Of a stretch of DNA of 32,240 bases, positions 25,095 through 32,240 are shown piece after piece. This DNA comes from Chromobacterium sinusclupearum (GTDB lineage: Bacteria > Pseudomonadota > Gammaproteobacteria > Burkholderiales > Chromobacteriaceae): assembly GCF_002902845.1 (NCBI RefSeq), contig NZ_PPTF01000058.1, positions 1-32,240 on the forward strand, read 5' to 3'. Made by a program: the position numbers and the translations under genes. The notes beneath the pieces were generated by a model. It ran no database searches. It saw nothing but the letters and a program-made list of their open reading frames with translations, and was not told where the DNA came from. Position 1 is the stretch's first letter. Each line of letters opens with the position of its first letter.

Positions 25095-27218
25095 ATGCTG
25101 ACCGATGCCGAAAAAGACGCCATACGCGACCACTATCGCGCCATTTCCGACCGCCTGCCGGGCTTCCGCCCGCGCGCCTCGCAACGCCGCATGCTGGCCG
25201 AAATCGCCAATGCGCTGGCGCGCTCGCAAGAGAAAGTCGGCGACGAATGGCCGGAGCGCGAGGGCGAAAGCATTACCGTGATCGAGGGCCCGACCGGCGT
25301 CGGCAAGAGCTTGGCTTATCTATTGGCCGGCGGCGTGATGGCGCGCACGCGCGGCAAAAAGCTGGTGGTCACCAGCGCCACCGTGGCGCTGCAAGAACAA
25401 CTGGTCAACCGCGACCTGCCCTTCGTGGTGGAAAACAGCGGCCTGCCGCTGACCTTCGCCCTGGCCAAGGGCCGCGGCCGCTATCTGTGCCCGTACCGCC
25501 TGTACGGCCTCACCGCCCAGCACGCGCAGCAAAGCCTGCTGCAGCCGGACCCGATGATGGCGCTGTGGGACCACAAGCCGGAACAGGCCGAACTGGACGC
25601 GCTGACCGCCATGGCCGATGCCTTCCATCAGCGCAAATGGAACGGCGACCGCGACAGCTGGGACAGCGTGGTGGAAGACGGCCTGTGGGCGCGCGTCACC
25701 AATGACCGCCACGGCTGTTTGAAAACCGCTTGCCCCAACCGCGTGGAGTGCCCGTTCTATCTGGCGCGCGACACGCTGGAAAACGTGGACGTGGTGGTGG
25801 CCAATCACGACTTGATGCTGGCGGACGTCTCCATGGGCGGCGGCGTCATCCTGCCCGCGCCCGAGGAAAGCTTCTATTGCATAGACGAGGCGCACCATCT
25901 GGCCAAGAAAGCCATCAACCAGTTCGCCGCTGAGCATTCGCTCGGCCAGGCGCTGGGCTGGTTGGACAAGGTGGCTGCCGTCGTGGTCCATGCCGAGGCG
26001 CATACCGGCAAGGCCGAATTGGCGAGCAGCGCCATCGACTCCGCTGCCGCCTGCGTGGAAACGCTGACCGAGTGGCAATGGCTGCTGGGCAGCGAAGAAT
26101 CGCTCGCCGCCAGCAGCGACAATCTGGAGCCATCCTGGCTGATCGAAGACGGCATCCTCCCGGAGCGTCTGAAAACGCCGGCCGCCAATATGGCGATTTC
26201 CGCGCGCGCGCTGAGCAAGCAGCTGGACGATATGGGCAATGCCCTGTCCGAGGCGCGCAAGGACAAAAGCGGCGACGCCGACCTGGACAAAACCGCCACC
26301 GAGCTGGGTTTCCTGATCGGTCGCGCCGAGCAGCTGATGGCGGTGTGGGACTTGTTCGATACCGAAACGCCGGAAAACGCGCCGCCTATCGCCAAATGGA
26401 TTACCCGCCGCTCCGAAGGCAAGGGCGACTATCTGTTCTCCGCGTCGCCCGTCAGCGCCGCCGCCAGTCTGGCCGCCACCCTGTGGCGCCGCGCCGCCGG
26501 CGCCATCCTGACCTCCGCCACGCTGCGCTCGCTGGGCGACTTCGAGCTCTTGCTGTCGCAAACCGGCCTGAAATGGCTGCCCAAAGTCAGCTGCCTGGCA
26601 TTGGACTCGCCGTTCAATTTCGACGAGCAAGGCGAACTGTATCTGCCGCCGCTGCTGGCCAGCCCCAAAGACCCGGGCGGCCACACCCGCGAGATTATCG
26701 AGTGGCTGCCCAAGCTGATCGACCTCTCCCAGGCGGTCGGCACGCTGGTGCTGTTCTCCTCGCGCAAGCAGATGCAGGACGTGGCCGCCGGCCTGCCGGC
26801 CGAATTGCGCGAACAGCTGCTGGTTCAGGGCGACATTCCCAAGCGCACGCTGCTGGACACCCACCATCAGCGCCTGCAAAACCAACAAGCCAGCGTGATC
26901 TTCGGCCTGGATTCTTTCTCGGAAGGCCTGGACCTGCCGGGCGAGAGCTGCGTTCACGTCATCATCGCCAAGCTGCCGTTCGCCATGCCGGACGACCCAG
27001 TGGGCAAGACGCTGTCGCGCTGGATAGAAAAGCGCGGCGGCAATCCCTTCATCGAGCTGACCGTGCCGGAAGCGTCGATCAAGCTGGTGCAAGCCGTCGG
27101 CCGCCTGATCCGCACCGAGCGCGACTACGGCCGCGTGACCATCCTGGACAATCGCCTGACTCGGCAAAGCTATGGCAAGAAGCTGCTGGCCTCGCTGCCC
27201 CCATTCAAGCGCATATGA
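25095..27218 (+). CDS. dinG: ATP-dependent DNA helicase DinG
   Basis: XPD-like superfamily 2 helicase, 5'-3', that unwinds R-loops and forked DNA during repair. The 707 residues include Walker A GPTGVGKS (65-72, K71), the four [4Fe-4S] cysteines C132, C208, C213 and C219, the DEAH box (264-267) and the C-terminal helicase motif VQAVGRLIRTERDYG. The ATG at 25095 lies 7 nt after TACAAT, so the mRNA may be leaderless; the frame is open far upstream but antisense to the decarboxylase. No LexA-type box was found, although E. coli dinG is SOS-induced. Divergent from the decarboxylase. Confidence 0.95.
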   Translation: MLTDAEKDAIRDHYRAISDRLPGFRPRASQRRMLAEIANALARSQEKVGDEWPEREGESITVIEGPTGVGKSLAYLLAGGVMARTRGKKLVVTSATVALQEQLVNRDLPFVVENSGLPLTFALAKGRGRYLCPYRLYGLTAQHAQQSLLQPDPMMALWDHKPEQAELDALTAMADAFHQRKWNGDRDSWDSVVEDGLWARVTNDRHGCLKTACPNRVECPFYLARDTLENVDVVVANHDLMLADVSMGGGVILPAPEESFYCIDEAHHLAKKAINQFAAEHSLGQALGWLDKVAAVVVHAEAHTGKAELASSAIDSAAACVETLTEWQWLLGSEESLAASSDNLEPSWLIEDGILPERLKTPAANMAISARALSKQLDDMGNALSEARKDKSGDADLDKTATELGFLIGRAEQLMAVWDLFDTETPENAPPIAKWITRRSEGKGDYLFSASPVSAAASLAATLWRRAAGAILTSATLRSLGDFELLLSQTGLKWLPKVSCLALDSPFNFDEQGELYLPPLLASPKDPGGHTREIIEWLPKLIDLSQAVGTLVLFSSRKQMQDVAAGLPAELREQLLVQGDIPKRTLLDTHHQRLQNQQASVIFGLDSFSEGLDLPGESCVHVIIAKLPFAMPDDPVGKTLSRWIEKRGGNPFIELTVPEASIKLVQAVGRLIRTERDYGRVTILDNRLTRQSYGKKLLASLPPFKRI

Positions 27219-27333
27219 TTTTCAGGTATGATCACGGAACTTTCGCATTAGCAAATAACGCCAGCCTACAATATCCCCTAGCAAGTACGACAAAACAGGC
27301 TACACCCAAAGCAAACATACTGGTCCCACCGCC

Positions 27334-27648
27334 ATGATCTGTAATCCGTACGAAATCGTGATCCAAGGCCTCACCTCCGAGGGTCGCACCTTTCGCCCCA
27401 GCGACTGGGCCGAGCGCCTGGCCGGCATCCTCGCCTCCTTCGACACCAATCAGAAGCTGTCCTACCACGCCTTCGTCCGCCCGATGATGCTGGAAGGCGT
27501 GCGCTGCGTGGCCGTGGACAAGAAACTGGAAAAAATCTACCCGCAAATCTTCCAGTTCCTGATGGCTTTCGCCAAAGACAATGACCTGCGCGTAGTCGAT
27601 TGTCGGACACTCATCGACGAAATCTACCCGAACAAGTTTTCGGCATAA
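27334..27648 (+). CDS. DUF3579 family protein
   Basis: 104-residue cytoplasmic protein. RFRPSDWAERLAG-like sequence at about 20-32, followed by YHAFVRPMMLEGVRCVAVDK, matches DUF3579, a family found in betaproteobacteria. Function unknown. No clear ribosome-binding site precedes the ATG. It lies 115 nt after dinG in an AT-rich gap and 171 nt before the porin. Its own transcript is possible, but no promoter was convincing. Confidence 0.85.
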   Translation: MICNPYEIVIQGLTSEGRTFRPSDWAERLAGILASFDTNQKLSYHAFVRPMMLEGVRCVAVDKKLEKIYPQIFQFLMAFAKDNDLRVVDCRTLIDEIYPNKFSA

Positions 27649-27819
27649 ACGCAACAAGCGTCGTATTCTCGCCACTCTTTTTGCCAGTTTGGAAACAGTT
27701 TTGTCATATTCTGTGGTTAAACTCAGACAAGTTGTGAAGCGGCAGTCTAATCTGTGAACAGACATGCCGAACCTTCACGCTTCATCGCAGAACCGTCCGA
27801 CTTGACTTGGAGTTCCATC

Positions 27820-28998
27820 ATGCAAAAGAAGAATCTGGCAGCACTGGTTGCATCGCTGTTCATCGTCCCGGTCGCAGCTCACGCTGACGTCACCATCTAT
27901 GGTTTCCTGAGCGCTGGCATTGAATCCGTCAAGGCCACCGGCAACGGCAACTCGGCCAACGACTACACCTCGCGTACTCGTGTTTCCGACTATAACTCCC
28001 GCATCGGCTTCAAGGGCAACGAAGACCTGGGCAACGGCACCAAGGCCATCTGGCAAGTGGAAAGCAGCCTGCGCAACTTCGAGCAAGGTGGTCAATCCGA
28101 CAATAGCTCGACTCCCAACGCCACTTTTGGCACTCGCAACACCTTCATCGGCATCGAAAACGCCGACTTCGGCAAGGTGCTGCTGGGCAACAATGACTCT
28201 GCCTACAAAGTCCTGTCCGGCAGTGGCAATAGCGCGCTTGGCGTAGATATCCTGATTAACACCACCGCTGAAAACTTTGGCAAGTCTTCCGTCAACGGTC
28301 GTGGCGAAGAGCGTCTGAAGAACTCGATCCACTGGTACTCTCCGAACTGGGCCGGCTTCAAGCTGGGCGCATCCTGGGGCGTGGATGAAACGCGCGCCGT
28401 TGATCCGTCCAATGGCTCCGCCACTGACGCCAAGCGCCTGTCTTTGGGCTTAGCCTATAATCAGGGCGGTCTCAACCTGAGCACTGCCTGGGACCGTCGC
28501 TATGACAGCGCCGTGAGTGGTGACTCCAACTCCGTAGGCACCGGCTTCTCCGGCAAGAATGTCAGCCTGTACAACATTGCCGGCAGCTATAAGTTTGACT
28601 TCGGTACGTACATCGGCGGCTATTACGAGTGGGCCACTTATGACAATACCAAGGGCGCTCAGCTGAAGCAGGATGACTGGATGATCGCGCTGGGCCAGGA
28701 CTTTGGCGCTGCTTCCATCAAGCTGGGCTATGGCCAGCTGGGCAGCCTGAAGAACGTATCGGCCGCCTCCAATGGCGACGACTACAAGGCCAAGCAGTGG
28801 ATCCTGGGCGGTACCTATGATTTGTCCAAAACTACCCAGCTGATTGCCTATTACACCAAGATTACCAACAACGCCAAGGCTAACGCCAACTTCGCCAATG
28901 ACGCGGTATACGACACTGGTCTGGGCACCAGCGGCGCCAAGCTGACGAGTGGCAACAGCCCGCAAGCCTTCGGCTTCGGCATGAAGGTTGCGTTCTGA
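27820..28998 (+). CDS. Gram-negative general porin
   Basis: Outer-membrane trimeric porin of the betaproteobacterial/Neisserial type (Porin_4). The 392-residue precursor has a signal peptide (1-22, cleavage AHA-DVT), the typical mature start DVTIYGFLSAGIES, alternating beta strands, a NNDSAYK loop segment, and a C-terminal phenylalanine (GFGMKVAF) needed for barrel assembly. GGAG lies 7 nt before the ATG. Codon use is biased to a few codons, as in highly expressed genes. The 171-nt upstream gap is AT-rich, but no -35/-10 pair with good spacing was found. A strong terminator follows. Confidence 0.96.
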   Translation: MQKKNLAALVASLFIVPVAAHADVTIYGFLSAGIESVKATGNGNSANDYTSRTRVSDYNSRIGFKGNEDLGNGTKAIWQVESSLRNFEQGGQSDNSSTPNATFGTRNTFIGIENADFGKVLLGNNDSAYKVLSGSGNSALGVDILINTTAENFGKSSVNGRGEERLKNSIHWYSPNWAGFKLGASWGVDETRAVDPSNGSATDAKRLSLGLAYNQGGLNLSTAWDRRYDSAVSGDSNSVGTGFSGKNVSLYNIAGSYKFDFGTYIGGYYEWATYDNTKGAQLKQDDWMIALGQDFGAASIKLGYGQLGSLKNVSAASNGDDYKAKQWILGGTYDLSKTTQLIAYYTKITNNAKANANFANDAVYDTGLGTSGAKLTSGNSPQAFGFGMKVAF

Positions 28999-29020
28999 GC
29001 CTGATTCGATCTAAAAATCG

Positions 29021-29052
29021 AAACCGCCACGGCATGCCGTGGCGGTTTTTTT
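29021..29052 (+). terminator. Intrinsic terminator of the porin gene
   Basis: Perfect 13-bp stem AAACCGCCACGGC/GCCGTGGCGGTTT (29021-29033 with 29036-29048), ending in seven T residues (29046-29052). Convergent with endA. Confidence 0.92.
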
Positions 29053-29070
29053 ATTACCTGGACAGATGGA

Positions 29071-29913
29071 TCAACCACACACCCTGTTCAACCCCTCCGG
29101 CTGCGACACCAGGAAGTTGCCCTCCCCCTGCCATTGCACGATGCGCTTGTTGCGCTGGCGCTCCCACTCATCCACCGGATATTGGCGCGCCCAGGCGCAC
29201 ATCAGCTGCTTGTCCTGCCGGCTCATGCTTAAGCCGTAGCGCTGGTGCATATACAGCGTAATCCGCGCCGCTGCCCCCCTAACCTCCTCGCGCGGCTGAA
29301 AGCGCTTGAGCTTGAAGTCCACGATGGACTGGCACTGGCCATACACGGGCCTGGGATGAATTTCCCAAGCGCCATAGGAGAAGTTGGCGCGATCGCCGTT
29401 GACCTCCCCCACCGCCGGCACCAGATTATTCAGATCACCCTCCGCCATCTGGAACAAGGGATCATTTGCGGCGCAATTCTTGCGGCCTCCCTGCTGCCAA
29501 CACTGGCGCTGATGCCCCAGCACCCAGGCCGGCACCACATGCTCCCATTCGATGCGGCTGGCCCGACTTTCCGATTTTCGTGGCTGATAGCCGCAAGATG
29601 CCCAGTCCACGTCCTTGCCCTGATAGCGGCAGCCGCAATAAAAGTCGACCTCCATGCCGGAATACAGCCTCGGCAGGATACGCTTGGCGGCAGTGAAGTT
29701 CCGATGCCCCACCTCCTTGCTGCCGCCAACCAATGGCTGAGGGCTCACCTTGTCTACCTGTATCGATGCCGCTTGCCCGGTTCCAGAGAGCAAAGCCTCG
29801 CCCAGTGCGGCCAATTGCTTGACTTCGCCAGACTTGGCCACCTGGCTCAACTGGTGAGTGTCGCAGGCAGCCAGGGACAAACTGATTGAAATTAGAAATA
29901 TCGATGTTCGCAT
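29071..29913 (-). CDS. Endonuclease I family protein, predicted lipoprotein
   Basis: Periplasmic or membrane-anchored DNase/RNase of the EndA/Vvn (His-Me finger) family. The nuclease motif is WEHVVPAW with catalytic H125, and the downstream GDLNNLVPAVGEVNGDR segment provides the metal-binding asparagine. The first 17 residues form a lipoprotein signal with lipobox LAAC (14-17), and Asp follows the cysteine, which in E. coli keeps lipoproteins in the inner membrane. A ~50-residue linker precedes the nuclease domain. I chose the ATG at 29911-29913; a GTG six codons earlier has no ribosome-binding site. TACACT lies 7 nt upstream, so the mRNA may be leaderless. 280 residues. Confidence 0.9.
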   Translation of the reverse strand: MRTSIFLISISLSLAACDTHQLSQVAKSGEVKQLAALGEALLSGTGQAASIQVDKVSPQPLVGGSKEVGHRNFTAAKRILPRLYSGMEVDFYCGCRYQGKDVDWASCGYQPRKSESRASRIEWEHVVPAWVLGHQRQCWQQGGRKNCAANDPLFQMAEGDLNNLVPAVGEVNGDRANFSYGAWEIHPRPVYGQCQSIVDFKLKRFQPREEVRGAAARITLYMHQRYGLSMSRQDKQLMCAWARQYPVDEWERQRNKRIVQWQGEGNFLVSQPEGLNRVCG

Positions 29914-29920
29914 TGACCGG

Positions 29921-29949
29921 AGTGTAAGCACTCAAGCCAATAGCGGCAA
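29921..29949 (-). promoter_or_regulatory. Sigma-70-like promoter of endA
   Basis: TTGCCG (29944-29949), a 17-nt spacer and TACACT (29921-29926) on the minus strand. The predicted start falls at about 29914, next to the ATG at 29913. A GGCAAT-ATG-ATTGCC repeat (29945-29959) overlaps the -35. Confidence 0.45.
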
Positions 29950-29963
29950 TATGATTGCCTAAT

Positions 29964-29999
29964 TATTACAAAGCCCGCGCAAATCCATCGCGCGGGCTT
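29964..29999 (-). terminator. Intrinsic terminator of pepO
   Basis: Perfect 10-bp stem AAGCCCGCGC/GCGCGGGCTT (29971-29980 with 29990-29999) followed on the minus strand by TTTGTAAT. The U-tract is short. Confidence 0.75.
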
Positions 30000-30021
30000 C
30001 ACATCCACTCCCAACAAGGGC

Positions 30022-32025
30022 TTACCAAATCCGGATGCGCTGCTCCTCTGGCTTGTACATCTTATCGCCAGGCTTCACTTCAAACGCGCGCTGAAACGCG
30101 TCGCTGTTGGATGTGGCGCCGATGGCGCGGAATGCCTCCGGCGAATGCGGATCGCTCACCAGGCGCTGCAGCAATGCCTCATCGCGCATCTTGCCGCGCC
30201 AGATCTGCGCAAAACCATAGAAGAAGCGCTGATCGCCGCTCATGCCGTCAATCACCGGCGCAGGCTTGCCCGCCAGCGACAACTGGTAAGCCTTGTAAGC
30301 GATCTGCAGGCCCACGTTATCCGCAATATTCTCGCCCAAGGTCAGCTTGCCGTTGATATGCTTGCCTGGCAGCGGCTCGTACGCTTCATACTGCGCCACC
30401 AGCCTGCTGGTCAGCTCATGGAAACGCGCCTTGTCCTCAGCCGTCCACCAGTCGCGCAAATTGCCATCGGCATCGTACTGGCTGCCCTGATCATCGAAAC
30501 CATGGCTGATTTCGTGACCGATGACCGCGCCGATTCCACCGTAATTGGCCGCATCATCCGCCGCGCCATTGAAGAACGGAGGCTGCAGAATAGCCGCAGG
30601 GAACACAATCTCGTTTTGCGATGGATTGTAATAGGCATTGACTGTCTGCGGCGTCATGCCCCATTCGGTGCGATCCACCGGCTTGCCCAAGTGGGACAAT
30701 TGCCATTCGTATTCGAAACGGTTGGCGCGCTTGACGTTGCCGACCAGATCATCGGCTTTGATCACCAGTCCTGCATAGTCGCGCCAATGCTCGGGATAGC
30801 CAATCTTCAGCATGTACTTGGACAGCTTGAGCTGCGCTGCCTGCTTGGTCTGCGGCCCCATCCAACTCAAGCCATCTATGCTTTGCCGATAAGCCTGCAT
30901 CAGATTGCCCACCAGCTCCTGCATCTTCAGCTTATTCTCAGGCGGAAAATACTTGGCCACATACAACTGGCCCAAAGCCTCGCCCAATGACGACTCCACA
31001 AGTTGGACGCCACGCTTCCAGCGAGGACGTTGCTCCGGCGTGCCGGACAGGGCTTTGCCGTAAAAATCGAAGCGCGCGTCCACCATAGCCTTGTTCAGAT
31101 ACGGGGCATAGCCATCCAGAATATGCGCGATCAGATAGTCCTGCCAATTCAGCAGAGGCTCTTTCTGCAAAAGCTTGGCCACGCCGGACACATACTCCGG
31201 CTGCGCCACGTTGAATTCGCCCACGCCTGTCATGTCCGCGGCAGCGAAAAACCCATGCCAATCGACTTTAGGCGCCAGTTTGGCCAACTGCGCCGGCGTC
31301 ATCTTGTTGTAGGTTTTTTGCGGATCGCGGTTTTCCACCCGGCTGCGCTGCAACTGGGCCAATTTGGTTTCCAGCGCCATTGCTCGCTTGGCGCGCTTGT
31401 CCGGCTGGGCATAGCCGGCCTGATGGAACAGCCGCGCCAGATAATTTTGGTACGCTTCGCGCATTTTGACGAAACGCGCATCCTTGCCCAGATAGTAATC
31501 ACGATCCGGCATGGCCAGACCGCTCTGGTAAAGCTCGGGCAGGTAGGCGGTGGCATTCTTCGCATCGATGTTCACATACAGGCTGATCGGCAATTTGACA
31601 TTGCTGGACTGCCAACCGCCCAGCAGCCGCGCCAGTTCGCCACGGCTAGACAGCATGGTCACCGCCTGCAGATCCGTCTCAATCGGCTGCAGCCCCAGCT
31701 TTTCCACCGCAGCCTCGTCCATGAAGCTGGCGTACAAAGCGCCAATCTGCCGCTCATTGCCCGCCGCGTCTTTTTTCGCAGAGGCCGTTTCAATCAAGCT
31801 GCGGCTGCGGGCCTCGCTCAGATCGCGCAATTCTTTGAAAGCGCCGTCCCAGGATTCGCTGGCGGGGATCTCATGCGTGTCCAGCCACTTGCCATTGACC
31901 GCCAGATAGATGTCGTCCTGCGGCCGCACATTGGCATTGAAATTGGCGGAATCGATGCCCGACACGCCATGCGCCCAAGCCTGGCCTGCAAACAAGACAG
32001 CCAAGGCTAATGCTCTCATTTTCAT
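30022..32025 (-). CDS. pepO: M13-family zinc metallopeptidase (PepO)
   Basis: Secreted neprilysin-like endopeptidase acting in the periplasm or outside the cell. The 667 residues have a signal peptide (about 1-18, cleavage AWA-HG), the N-terminal M13 domain (about 30-415) and the catalytic domain with HEISH (H504, E505, H508), the third ligand E565 in GENIADN, the substrate-binding NAYYN and the C-terminal W of RIRIW. There is not one cysteine in the protein, unlike eukaryotic neprilysins, which rely on disulfides. AGGGA lies 6 nt before the ATG at 32023-32025. An intrinsic terminator ends 25 nt upstream, leaving little room for a promoter. Confidence 0.95.
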   Translation of the reverse strand: MKMRALALAVLFAGQAWAHGVSGIDSANFNANVRPQDDIYLAVNGKWLDTHEIPASESWDGAFKELRDLSEARSRSLIETASAKKDAAGNERQIGALYASFMDEAAVEKLGLQPIETDLQAVTMLSSRGELARLLGGWQSSNVKLPISLYVNIDAKNATAYLPELYQSGLAMPDRDYYLGKDARFVKMREAYQNYLARLFHQAGYAQPDKRAKRAMALETKLAQLQRSRVENRDPQKTYNKMTPAQLAKLAPKVDWHGFFAAADMTGVGEFNVAQPEYVSGVAKLLQKEPLLNWQDYLIAHILDGYAPYLNKAMVDARFDFYGKALSGTPEQRPRWKRGVQLVESSLGEALGQLYVAKYFPPENKLKMQELVGNLMQAYRQSIDGLSWMGPQTKQAAQLKLSKYMLKIGYPEHWRDYAGLVIKADDLVGNVKRANRFEYEWQLSHLGKPVDRTEWGMTPQTVNAYYNPSQNEIVFPAAILQPPFFNGAADDAANYGGIGAVIGHEISHGFDDQGSQYDADGNLRDWWTAEDKARFHELTSRLVAQYEAYEPLPGKHINGKLTLGENIADNVGLQIAYKAYQLSLAGKPAPVIDGMSGDQRFFYGFAQIWRGKMRDEALLQRLVSDPHSPEAFRAIGATSNSDAFQRAFEVKPGDKMYKPEEQRIRIW

Positions 32026-32050
32026 TATTCGTCCCTCTCGACACTCATCA

Positions 32051-32078
32051 CAAAAGAAAGGCAGCCCATGGCTGCCTT
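32051..32078 (-). terminator. Intrinsic terminator of the ExbD/TolR gene
   Basis: Perfect 9-bp stem AAGGCAGCC/GGCTGCCTT (32058-32066 with 32070-32078), 3-nt loop, followed on the minus strand by TCTTTTG. It ends 25 nt before the pepO ATG. Confidence 0.8.
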
Positions 32079-32102
32079 CCGTGTCAGGTCGTTAAGACCT
32101 AT

Positions 32103-32240
32103 TTACTGCAGGAACTGTTCCGATCCCACTATCCCCAGCTTCGTCAAACCCAAACGCTGCGACTCCGCCAGCACCATCGCCACCGGCGCATACGTCGCAT
32201 CCTTGTTCGGCTTGATGTGCAGCTCCGGTTGCGGATCCGC
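32103..32240 (-). CDS. ExbD/TolR-family biopolymer transport protein, C-terminus only
   Basis: The last 45 codons of a gene entering from the right edge. The peptide contains ELHIKPNKDATYAPVAMVLA and ESQRLGLTKLGIVGSEQF, the periplasmic C-terminal pattern of ExbD/TolR (one strand, conserved D-A-Y, then Q..G....I). Family members use the proton-motive force with ExbB/TolQ to energise TonB or Tol. The N-terminal membrane anchor is outside the window. The stop TAA is at 32103-32105. Confidence 0.8.
   Translation of the reverse strand, partial: ADPQPELHIKPNKDATYAPVAMVLAESQRLGLTKLGIVGSEQFLQ

Noticed and set aside
27236..27242. Perfect sigma-E -35 motif GGAACTT before the DUF3579 gene
   Set aside because: No TCTGA-like -10 is found 15-17 nt downstream, so a sigma-E promoter is not supported.

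Overview
The window looks like the chromosome of a high-GC betaproteobacterium, most probably a Chromobacterium-like member of the Neisseriales. Support: an rpoE-rseA-rseB-mucD-lepA gene order, the betaproteobacterial families DUF3579 and DUF2788, an AcnD/PrpF-type methylcitrate cluster, and Neisseriales-like porin and EndA proteins. The genus is inference; I could not search databases. No rRNA, tRNA, CRISPR array, integrase or complete insertion sequence was seen.

Layout. 1-5523 (minus) is the envelope-stress operon: sigma-E, its anti-sigma RseA, the RseB sensor, a periplasmic DegP/MucD protease, a small glutaredoxin-like protein and lepA (cut by the window edge). A sigma-E-type promoter precedes rpoE. 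5678-11788 (plus) is a complete 2-methylcitrate pathway, prpB-prpC-acnD-prpF, which turns propionyl-CoA into pyruvate and succinate. 11789-15126 is a more accessory stretch: two inverted-repeat elements, a cupin, a secondary-alcohol-type zinc dehydrogenase with a CRP/FNR-like box, and a secreted GH99-like/WbsX protein. 15162-19349 (mostly plus) holds a YddG-like exporter, an LprI-like periplasmic protein, a DapA-family aldolase, yajQ (minus), a LysE exporter and a DUF1993 protein.

19403-24940 (minus) runs decarboxylase, argF, argG, EamA transporter, DUF2788. It places the last steps of arginine synthesis next to an arginine/lysine/ornithine decarboxylase. 25095-28998 (plus) has dinG, a DUF3579 protein and a major porin. 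29071-32240 (minus) has a lipoprotein-type endonuclease I, a PepO/M13 metallopeptidase and the 3' end of an ExbD/TolR gene.

Most of the window is core metabolism and envelope homeostasis, and I see no clear new multi-gene system. The most interesting signals are non-coding: a 186-bp MITE-like element with 21-bp perfect terminal inverted repeats that supplies the end of a stop codon; a 105-bp unit bounded by 13-bp inverted repeats after prpF; a promoter-operator-terminator leader in front of argF; a small ORF with a very strong ribosome-binding site in the mucD leader; and intrinsic terminators placed 11-25 nt before lepA, argF and pepO.
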